This document shows, in pieces, positions 34,990-45,849 of a DNA stretch of 64,000 nucleotides. The stretch covers positions 4,216,001 through 4,280,000 of the forward strand of contig OZ005705.1 in assembly GCA_963930775.1 (NCBI GenBank). The letters run 5' to 3'. Both the position numbers and the translations under genes were made by a program. How positions within the stretch are numbered: the stretch's first letter is position 1; each line of letters begins with the position of its first letter. Origin of the DNA: Cliona cf. orientalis. Its lineage: Eukaryota > Porifera > Demospongiae > Clionaida > Clionaidae. The notes under the pieces were generated by a model. That model saw only the letters and a program-made list of their open reading frames with translations. It made no database searches and was not told the origin of the DNA.

Positions 34990-35650
34990 CTAATTAAGCA
35001 TGTGGGCGTGTTCCTGGCACTGTGTGGAGTGTGTGCGTGTGCGTTAATGCAGGTTTTATTGCTTCCGATTGGGCGTGGCTTCACAGGCCAGTGCTTGGAC
35101 ATCGGGGCTGGGGACGTGGCTGCGGCGATAGGTGGGCGTGTCCCGGATGCGGTGGTGACCTTTGAACCCGTCCAGGAGGCTTTGGGAACGTGGCAGGAGG
35201 TCAAAGGTGAGGCCATGTCTGTTAATGAGGCACTGTACGGCGGTGCGATCGAGGGGCCTGTACGGCTGGACAGAAGCTGACGATGGTTTGAAGCGGATGT
35301 GGTTGCGATGACGTGTTGTTACTCCGCCCACACAGGAAATGAGGTGAGCTCTTGCGTGGGCGGTGTGGCAGAACGGCCTCCAAGTGTTTGTGTGTGTTTT
35401 GGCCTTGAGGAAGCTGTGTGTTTTAATTGGGATTGATTGTGGGCTTCCGGTGGACATCCGGTGGTTAGTAGGCACTTGATTGAGAATGGTGGTCCTTGGG
35501 GAACAGGGTGGGGCTGTTTTGGGCGTGGCCTGGCCCCTCCCTTCCGGCTCGGCTTCCGGTCCATGGAGGATGTTAAATGAACACTTCCGGCTCTAGCAGC
35601 CACACCCCTGAGACCTGTGCAATTAAAAGGGCGTGGTTACACAACATGCA
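34990..35650. other. GC-rich island of unknown nature
   Basis: This is distinctly GC-rich against its surroundings, with repeated GGGCGTGGC and CGTGTC motifs. Open frames exist on both strands (plus 35002-35280; minus 35475-35056 and 35603-35319), none with a recognisable domain. It may be the coding remnant or internal region of the surrounding TTAA-bounded element. Confidence 0.35.
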
Positions 35651-35754
35651 CCTCACTAATGACTTTGATGTGGTTTAGGTGTCATATCCCCCACCTCACG
35701 CCCACGCAATTTAATGGTACCTTAAACACCAGCATTAGTGGAAACACTACCATT

Positions 35755-36348
35755 ATAATGAACACCATTGGTGCTAAACCCTCGGCGCTGTGAGATTTAT
35801 TGCAGTAGTGACTAGTCTACATTGCAAGCTAAGCCTACAACACTCTGTTGCTGTTAGCAGTGTTGTAGAGAGAAACTATGACCACAAGATCTTTAAGAAT
35901 GCATTACGGATTGCAAGGTATTACGCAATAGTACCACGTGCATGCCAGATCAGCAGATCTAGTATACAGTAAAGCCAAGAAGCGTAGTTGACAGCCTACT
36001 GTGACTAGTGATGAGTCAGTCGAGTTACAAGAACTATCGCTTAAGCTACACACTAATCTTCTTGAAATGAAGCGGCTACTATCTCTTTCATCGAGAGAGA
36101 ACTCGACAAGAAGCCAAGAAGGCCATGGTGGTCAGAAAATGTCGCCAGAACTTTTGAACAAGGCATTTTCAACGAAATCTACACAATGCATATATTGTAT
36201 CTACGACGAAAAGCCTAATGGCACCTTGTTTTCAACGTATAAAACAGGTATGTAGCAGCTAGCGTGGTAACAGACACACACACTCACTCACGTTCACTCA
36301 CACACAGAACGACTACCGTAACCCTCGCGCATGCGTCGAGGATTAATA
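35755..36348 (+). repeat. SINE-like family member with an 84-codon frame
   Basis: The head AACACCATTGGTGCTAAACC and tail CCTCGCGCATGCGTCGAGG match the family at 11001 and 18042. Within it 36001-36255 encodes MTSDESVELQELSLKLH...LLEMKRLLSLSSREN, a helix-prone stretch that stays open up to the family's conserved GTATGTAGCAGTTAGC block. Related but broken sequence is at 16990-17130 and 18470-18610. It may be a short conserved peptide or chance. Confidence 0.5.
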
Positions 36349-36375
36349 ATATTATTAATGGCAGCGCTGGATCGC

Positions 36376-36735
36376 TGCTATCACTGGAAACACTGCCATC
36401 ACTGAAAACTCTGGAAACACTATAATCACTGCCATCACTGTTATCACCGTCATCACCGGAAACACTGCCATCACTGGAAACACTGTAATCATTGCCATCA
36501 CTGTCATCACCGTCATCACCGGAAACACTGGCATCACTGGAAACATTGCTATCATTGCCATCACTGGAAACACTGGCATCACTGTAATCACTGGAAACAC
36601 TGACATCACTGGAACACTGCTATCACTGTCATCACTGTCGTATCACTGCAAACACCTAACACTACTGGCATCACCGTAAACACTGATATCACTGCAAGCA
36701 TCAAAAACACTGCTAACATCAGTATCGCTGTAAAC
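36376..36735. repeat. Minisatellite, inverted relative of 31383-31905
   Basis: Units CCATCACTG / GAAACACTG are the complement of those at 31.4-31.9 kb. The two arrays flank the TTAA-bounded element. This array ends about 190 bases below the last PITRM1 exon. Confidence 0.8.
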
Positions 36736-36925
36736 ACTGACTGGTCACTATAGCTAGTGCATGGGATAACACTGCAGAGTATTAGTGTGTTGAAATATTA
36801 GTTGCTATTAGTATAATGTTTTTAATTTGTTTATGGATACATCTTACATGAGACATTAACCCGTGATTGTGTATATGCTATTGTAGCGTTTTGGTATACT
36901 CAGCATATTAATACATTCAGGTTCT

Positions 36926-37013
36926 TTAGATTACAATCCAAGTTTCATCAAGTTCACTAGAGCTATTCTTCGGTCCAATAATTGCAGAGGACTTTAATTC
37001 ACAATTCAAGTAC
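36926..37013 (-). CDS. PITRM1: PITRM1 terminal exon
   Basis: 88 bp. It reads [18 protein letters not shown], then ELDETWIVI and TAA at 36926-36928. The acceptor is TAATACAG. The phase-2 junction from the previous exon restores the 'ERYL' strand of the family. Confidence 0.92.
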
Positions 37014-40000
37014 CTGTATTAACATACAAAATCAGTTAAATTAGCTATAACATATACAATAGCACTTTGCAGGTTCAGCGGTCTGGAACAATGTATACAC
37101 GGCTGATTACTACTGCTGCCTAACTCATTTATAACTAGAGCTCGGTAGAGCACATACCCCGCGTGCACATTGCGCAATCTATAGATTTACTTTCGGTGCA
37201 TGGCGATATATATAATTAAATTTTTGTGAACTTCAGAGAAATATAAATGGAAATGCTGCTTAGTTGTGCTGGGAGTTGGAAAAGCGCTCTCTGCACCCAG
37301 ACCTAGCCCAGACTAGGAAGATATAAATTTCTATCTATTATTTGTTGTAACAATAGTAGTATCAGCTATCTTACATTATGATTGGTTCCATAGGGCAGTC
37401 ACTATAGATATCACGAGAACATCGACGATCTTTACCAGTCACACGCTTGGCCACTTAGTTGTGCGCATGAGCAGAAAGCACAATAATTGGTATGCATATG
37501 CACTTTACCCCTTGCGCATGCGCGCGGGGTAATAATATTATGTTGAAGATATGGTGACATAATGGTGTTTTTGAAGTTTTAATCGTGTAGCGATAGCCAG
37601 CTACTGGATCTACATGTAACACGTGGATGTCTGAGCCAGATCATGTATTACTGCTAGATACCATAGTACCCCAGGCAAACTAACGTAGTGTCCCAGGTAA
37701 GCGCCCAAGTGTGTGAAGTATGTGCTCTACGGAGCTCTAGACTCTAGTTTATATTAAAATTGCTCATTACTTTCTGGTGAACTGCAGATAGAGCTGGGTA
37801 AAGTTTGTAACAACATAATTTTCCACATAGACTTTAACGTGCAAGATGTAATTGCAAGGTGTAGTCATTGCTATACTATACCGATAGACTCCGTGATCCC
37901 ATAAGGCTTAAGTTGGTATTCAGCAGGTTGTGTGATCATTACCCCGTGCGCATGCGCAAGGGGTAAAGCAATCGGTTTGTCCGTCTGTTGTCGTCATTGT
38001 CGTTGTCGTTGTCGTCGGCACGAAAATCGCCAGATCTCGAGTTCTAGGCGTCTGTGCGTGCTGTAAGCACAACCAGTCGGTAGATATCGGTGAAAAACTG
38101 GTTTGTACGCGCTTCGAATTGCCCAAAAAGGCTTATTAGTGCTACAAATCGTGCATTTTCTGTTCAGCATGCCTGTGGTTTATCGACCACACCCACTCAT
38201 TTAGTATGCTGATGCAACTGCGCACGCTCAAGCTCAGTATTGGAAAGGGTTGTCAAGTCATAAAACAGCTATGCAGCATAGTATTGCAGAGCGCGCGGGG
38301 TATGTGCTCTACAGAGCTCTAGTTTAGGTTTGTCTCCAGGCTACTTCCAGTGCAGTGGCCAGGAGATCGGGTTACGATTGTCAGCCTCAGGCTGGTGACA
38401 ATACTATGATTCTATAAATACCGTGTTTATTCTAATAAAACACAAGCCAAAAAAATAATTTCAAATCTGGTTTGCGCACAATTACAGTCAAACAATTCCA
38501 GAAAATGAATTTTCTTGCGTTAATTAGATGTTGCGTTGTAATAGAACAATTAGCATAGCTTTGAGCGACGACGAATAGTGGCTATCGATGGTATCGTACC
38601 TGTGCCCCTGGCCCCGATCATCACGAGGGTAGCCTGAGAAAGGCCTTCTGACAGCCGCACCGCATGATTAGCGATGCCACTGATCAAATCGTGCTGATCG
38701 CAGCCCGAGGCCCTGGCTGCTGGACTTAGTGCAGTTCCAACTAAGGTCAGTCTCGAGTGTAGTTTAGTACCCTCATGAACGACGAACGACACTTGCGACT
38801 TGGTTAACTATAGCTATAGCAACGAGTCCGAGAGACAGAGCGAGATATAATATAGAGGCTTCCAGAACGGTTTATTTAATACTAAGCAGGTGTGGTTTAA
38901 CCGCGGTTTGAGCGTGGCAATAGCCTCACCATAGCACTATTGTGCTAATTAGATTCATAGAAAATAATTACAGACAGTCGCTTCCGTTCTAATAGAATAC
39001 AAACAATTCCTGGAATTTAATATTCTTGCGGTAATTGGATCATGCGTTTTATTAGCATAAACACGGTAGTATAGCCCAAAGATACACTAGTACAACTGTA
39101 GCTACTGGGATTCAGCTAAATACAGTGCAGTACACTCCACATAAAGCTCTCGACACTTTTTTGCACTGGGATACAAATTGGTAAGGGGTATCACTATATA
39201 AGATTATAGTTGTCCGTCCGTCTGTCCGTCCGTTACGGAAGGTCGACGGAAGAGATTTGACCTCGCGACACAAGTGGCTATATCCCTGGCCCTGGAGCAT
39301 TAGAAGCTGGAACAAGGCGATCTTTGTGAGCACCAGCCTAGGCACTAGCTACAGGCACGAACACTAGCTTCTTGAACGGATTGTACAAAACCAAGCAACA
39401 AACAGGGACTTACATTCAGTGGCCTGCAGTTAGGCAAGCAGCTTGATTCGTGTGAAGTCGTCGTCCTAGTGGTCATCACGGAGGTAGTAGATTCTGACTT
39501 TGGCTTCTTGCGCTCTCAAGTGTTGCGAGGGGAGCTACGAGCAAGCTAACGACTTCAGTTGATTGATTTAGCCATGTGCACAAGCAGGATGCCATAAATG
39601 CGCATGCTCAATAGAATGTTCCAGAACGGGTAAAGGGTGGTTTCAGCCACCTGCAATTGCAATTAACCTAGAACTCTGGCCTCTGGCCAGGCACCCTTAG
39701 AAACACAGTTCTAGCGGGCAGTTGGTATCCTAACTGCGCATGCTCAATAGATTGTTCCAGAACACAAATATAAAGGATAGTCTTACCTACTCAACCATGC
39801 CAACAATAATAGTATCCTCTATTAGCTATGTGACCCATAATAGAACTATCGAGTAAAGCAGGGGGCGAGCGGAGCGAGCCCCCCTGCTTGTAATATTATA
39901 AGCATATACCTTTCAGCAGCTGCTTTCAGTTGATCTTTATTAACATCAAATAGGTAGTTACGATACTGCTGCTTCATATCATCTGAGATTCCTCTAAGGA

Positions 40001-43000
40001 AAGTGTCAGATCCTTTAGCACCAGGAGACAATGGAGCATCCATCTGCAATTAATGCAAAGTATGAATACCAACTACTGCGCAATAATAGTTTAACGCTGT
40101 ATTTATTCGAATAGAAGCCGAACCCCAATAAGTAGCCACCCTCGAATAATAATCACACATGGACACATGCGCGAACACAATTAAGTAATGATCGCAAGCC
40201 ATGAACGATAGTTAGTTTGAGACAAAAATATGGCAGAGAAACGTTCATGGCTTGGTTCTGCTAGCCTAAACTTGATTTTTGACCGAAGTGGGTAAAGGTC
40301 GTCACGTTACTGTGCGCACGTGGGCGGAAAACATTGGCTTGCCCATACAAACATATGGGATAACTTCAAAGGGCCGTAACTTAAGGTGTGAATCAAAATT
40401 TTCTCATGTCAAATCCAATCCATTCTGCGTGCTCATGTAAATATTATGTCCCCAAGTGCTCCCAAACCCTCCAACAATTAATTTATTATTTTTTCTGTTT
40501 AATTAATATATTAATTAACAAGTGTAAAAACAATTGAATAAAATTGAAGGAGGAAGTAGGGATGACAATGCCAAAAAGTACACAAACATGATTTTTAGGG
40601 ATAAGAGATAATCACAACCACTATATATCCCTACGCTTGCTTTTTGAGTAGCATGATAATATAAAAATTACTGACAGGGAGAACATGAATTTCTCCCACA
40701 TGCAATTCAAGAACACTCCAAGGATAGCATGCCTTGAATAAGTTGACATCAATAGGTCTGTAATTATAATCAAGAAAAGCAAGCGTAGGGATGTATAGTG
40801 GTTGTGATTATCTCTTATCCCTAAAAATCTTGTTTGTGTACTTTTTGGCATTGTCATCCCTACTTCCTCCTTCAATTTTATTCAATTGTTTTTACACTTG
40901 TTTCTGTTCTTTTTTATTGCATGAGTGCAACTATAGTAAGTATAGATGGGAGGTGCCGAAGTTCGCGCGTGCGCGTAAAAGTAGTAGCCACGCCCTTCGT
41001 TAACTCGCCTTAGCTGTTTTCAGGCGGCCAAATAGCGATGAGACTCTAGTACTAGTATAGCTATTATTGATTTATCGACTATCTTTGTCACTACTGAGCT
41101 GGCTGTTATGTCGACTGCTGATGGCCGTGCCGCGCCCGTACGTTGAGGCCTCCAGTCTCCATATCCGGATCCCAGCGCAGTGCTCTGAGCACTGCAAGCG
41201 CTAGCCTCTAGCTAGGTTCGCTTTATCGCGCTCGCGCTCGCACTGGCCTAGCTCATGCGGGAGAGCCTGGCGCTAAAAGCTATGGCTAGGCTAAGCTAGC
41301 TTGGTTCGAGGCGCTAGCTAGCTAGCTGGCTTGCTAGCGGCGGTGGCGCGCGCCGCTGACTACAGTCACGACTTCACCATGGCAACGCATTATGAGCATG
41401 CGCATTATATGACAAAAATGGCGTATTGGACACACCCTATCCTTAATGCGCCGTACACACCCACTATTATGTGACTGTAGAGATAACGCAAAACTAGTGT
41501 GTCACTGCACTGCGCGCTACAAAATAGAGTGGATTTATGTGAGAATTAAGGTGTGAGGTCCAGAGAGTCTTGAGTTAGCCCTGGAAATGACAAAGAAAGA
41601 AAGAAAGATTGACAAATGGCTATTTTATTGAACATCTGGTTCTGGCATATACAATTGAGTTGATGGATGATCTTGGTCTTGTTAGATAGATAATTTGCTA
41701 TAGATTCTGATTTTGACACTTAGAAATTTCATAAAGTTACCTGTTTTGAGATAATTATGTGGTGGTTTCTGGACTATTTTTTCTACTTAGTGTGTCCTGC
41801 GCGAAAAATGTTTGGGGGAATTGGGAGCACTTGGGGAGATAATTTTTACACCGGCACGCAGAATGGGTTGAAACACGAGATTTGACATGAGAAAATTTTG
41901 ATTCATGCCTTAGAATTCAAGTTACGGCCCTTTGAAGTTTCCCCATATGTTTGTATAGGAAGCCATGCATTTCTGTTTTCCGCCCACGCGCGCACATAGA
42001 TGTGACGACCTTTACCCAATTTGGTCAAAATTGGAATATATATAAGCTGTCTGCTTGCATTGTATGACTCTACTATACATCCAGCTTCACTATGTGGCTG
42101 TTTCCAGACAATTTTTTTCTGCTTAGTGTGTGGTCTCCTTGTTACACACTAAATAGTTATACACGAAGATAAAAGAATTTCTATATGAGTAATGTTACAC
42201 ACTAAGATAAAAGAATTTCTGTATGAGTAATGTAATATAATACACACACAATGTACCTATCCACTTAAAGATCATGCATGCAGCTTATTGTGAAATTCTT
42301 TCACAAATGTGAGGAAGGGTTTAACCAAGGTCTTCTCGCTCAATCAGTGTATTATACACATATGCACATACATTGTAGGTACCCAGATGTACATGTACTC
42401 TCAGAGAATAATAGTATGTGCCTTGGTACCCCAACAATAGGCTTTCCCTTCACGTCGGCAAAGGAGACATGGCTCTTAAGCAATGTACAATTCAAGCTGA
42501 TTCATGTATATGGCTGTGTTGCCATTAGGCATGGGCGTCGCACCCGGGGGGGGGGGGGGGGGATAAGGGGGAGCTATGGCCCCCCCCCCCCCCCCCCCCC
42601 CCCCACTTTTCATGACCGGACACACCCACTTTTAGATTATGCCATAGAATAAGCTGACCTTACCTGTCTATATGAATTGCCTGAAAGCTAGACTGCTTTC
42701 ATCTGTGCTCGAGTTACCAGCAGCTTCTATCTGCTCTACAGTCATCCCCGCTGCTTTTGCTCTTAAATTCAGTGCTGTTCACGAACTCGTTTCCCGTTAA
42801 TTAGTGGGCGTGGCTAAAATTTTACTTGCCCCTTGCCCCCTCACCTTCCAATTGCTTCCGACGCCTATGTTAGGGTAGTGTAAGTACCTGACATTTGAAC
42901 ATGTTATTTATTTAAGTACAGCTCGTTACAATTCTTTTATCTTAGTGTGTGGTTAGCTTGTAATATAATGTAATATAATATAAATAAATAATTCTTGGGG

Positions 43001-45818
43001 CCTATGGAACAATATTATGCAATACTTTTTATATGCAGATGAAGAATGGAAGAATAAAGAAATGAAATGTATGAATACTTAAAATTTCATTTTCACATCT
43101 GAGAAACGCTATGTTTGTTGTGTCAGACCTGTGGAGAAAGCCCCTGTTTGAACATCGTGCATAGCGCCAGTACATTTTCGATCGCATGCTATGACATTTC
43201 CTTGACGGTAACGCCCACCTAAATTGAAAAAATTCAATGAACGACCTCTGAGGTGGCAGAAAGAGGTCAAGTTCATTGGCGTGGTAGACGTGTTGCGTTT
43301 GCTGTGAGTGGTGGAAGATGGAGAGAACGAAGCCTATGGAAAGGCTTGGAAACAATGTTGGGCAACCGTATACAAGAAGAACGGTGCTGATGGTCATCAA
43401 CTGAAGCGATCCACTAGTTGGTAACGAGAAAAGATCAGACAACACTTGGAAGGTAAATTAGATCGATTATGTTAAAATCGCGAATACAATGTGTGCGTGT
43501 GTGTACTAAGTAGAAACTCGAAGTATCATAAGCAGTAGCACTTATGATCAGTGTCAGCTCGTTACAGTGTAAGTACGTATGTATGGCATGAATGCTCGGC
43601 GCACATGCGCACAAGGGGTAATTACGGTAGTCTGTTTGTTTGTCTGTTTGTTACCAGTCTACTGCCTGCATAAGACATTTATACAACAAAATGAACGTAC
43701 CAGCCAATTTTGCGCCAAACTCCAAAGGTTTTCAACTAAGGGATTTCGCTAAAAAGCTTTCTTTCACGAGTTATAACTTATTCTTCATTTTTAGCATAGT
43801 GAAGTCAGCCATTTTTCATTCCCAGAACCGTAAACTAGGGTTAAATCCCTTCCGTATACTACTTGTGGTAATGTCTATAACCATATATGGCTACAAATAA
43901 AAAAATGCTCACCGTTCATCCTGATCACATGTACACCTGGGTTTGAGACTAGATCATAGCTTATGGTCTCATCTTAGAATTGAGTGAGTTGCATACATAA
44001 TAGTCATCATCCTGTCATAGCTTTATAGTGCATGAGGCCAAGCTTGGTTGTTCGTGTATCTTTATATGACAGTAGCTATCCAGTGCAGTCTACACGAGTC
44101 TAGCAGCCTGGCCAGTATTGCCGTTTTAAATTATTGTGTCAGCTAGTTAGTATTTCAGAGCCACATACTGCATCAGCACAATTATTGTAGCACTACAAAA
44201 TAGCCAAAATATCGTCTTCATCACAAAACAACGCATGATCCAATTTAACACAAGAAATTAGCATTTTACGAATTCTCATAACGTTTTATATATGGAGCGA
44301 TTGACGACCTTTACCAAAAAACACTCGTTTTTCAAAATTGAAATTATTTTTTTTCCATGCATTATACTAGATTAAGTACGATAGTATAATTTTACCACCA
44401 AATTATCCTGACTTGTTATCTTAGCGCCATACCTACCATCAACATTTACTGGTAAAACGCTGCATTTGCGCCGAGCGTTCTGCACTTTAGTGCTCTAGTT
44501 ATTATTATGTAGCTATTACACACTAAGCAGCACTATGTAGAAACAAAAAAGATTTCCAGTAATTGGGACTCAGGGGAGCGGTTGGGACCGTAAGTTTTAT
44601 ATGGGCACGCAGAATGGCTCAAATTACGAATTTTGATTAACACCTTAGAATTAAAGTTACGCCTCTAAAGCCCCGTTTACACGCAGTGTTTAACGCGGAT
44701 TGGAACGCGCGTTAATTTAACTCGCATACGTGTAAACGCGCTAACGCGCATTGGAAACTGGATTACGTAACCCACCTCAGGATGTGGGTTGAACCCGGAT
44801 TGAATCTGGATTAGGCGCGAAATGTGTGCGTGTAAACAGCTGACGCGAGTTAAGTGTAGCGGGTTGGAGCTGCTAGCCACCACAGATCGACCACAACTGA
44901 AGTATGGCCACCACAAGCACCTCTCGCGGTTCCTCTTGGTCTGATAACGAGGTCAGGGCTCTCATTAGCATCTGGGGAGAGGACAGAATCCAGGAGGAGC
45001 TGGATGGAGCTGTGAGAAACCAGGCCATATTTAATAGTTTAGCAAAGAAGATGGAAGAAAAAGGATATGACAGAGATTGGCAACAATGTAGAAATAAAAT
45101 CAAAAACTTAAAAAAGAGTATAGACAAAATTAATTAAGGATCATATAATGGGCAAACTGGGAGAGGGAGGAAAACGTGCAAGTACTACAAAGAATTAGAT
45201 GATATATTGGGACATCGTCCAGCATCTGTGCCAGCTGTTGTACTTGACACCGGTACCACCAGCAATAGCAGCAGCACGACTGAAGATACCAGTACCAGAG
45301 CTGAAGGAGAAGAAAGTGAAACTAATGGTAATTCAAGACACAATTAAAGTAGTAATAATTACGATAATTTTGTACATTACATGTACTTACTAATCAACAG
45401 ATGGAGATGATGTTCAAGCAACTGCACCCCTAGACAGTGCACTCGTGTCTCAGGCAGCTGGTAGTGGTACGATAAATGATGAAGGATCTGGGGATAAAAC
45501 AGGTGTGCATGTGTCAAGGTTTTTTCTTCATATACATATGCACATGTAGTAATGTACGTTATAGTTACAAGACCTTAATTGGGGTGCATGAGATGCATGG
45601 ACGAATGCACCCCAATTAAGGTCTTGTAACTGTCTTATTGGCCCATGACCCCCTCTCATCATTGGCCTACCCTATGATCACCCACACCCCTATGGTGGCC
45701 GGCAATTTGCCTATAAAAACTTTGGTTGCTAGGTGATGGCCAATAAATGATCATGCACGTGCACGCACACCACTAGCTACCCCACCAAGGAAGATGCCTG
45801 GACTGTTATATACGTATG

Positions 45819-45849
<31 letters not shown>

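Larger units (their letters stand above)
32071..35721. mobile_element. 3.65 kb element bounded by TTAA
   Basis: The ends GGTACCATTTAATTGCGTGG and complement match over about 27 bases with one or two differences. Each is directly flanked by TTAA (32067-32070, 35722-35725), the duplication expected of piggyBac-like insertion. The interior is a mosaic: an inverted copy of the 3.1-5.3 kb repeat (32330-33010), an 'ACACTAAGCAGAAAA' repeat (34520-34945), a poly-A run, and a GC-rich block (34990-35640) with several frames that I do not recognise. No transposase is identified. TTAA is self-complementary, so it may instead be part of the inverted repeat. Confidence 0.55.

Noticed and set aside
35056-35475. 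139-codon minus-strand protein in the GC-rich block
   Set aside because: It overlaps another open frame on the plus strand. GC-rich composition lengthens chance frames and no domain is recognisable. It was kept only as an unknown GC-rich island.
31383-36735. CRISPR-like array
   Set aside because: The units are short, contiguous and lack unique spacers, and the DNA is eukaryotic.
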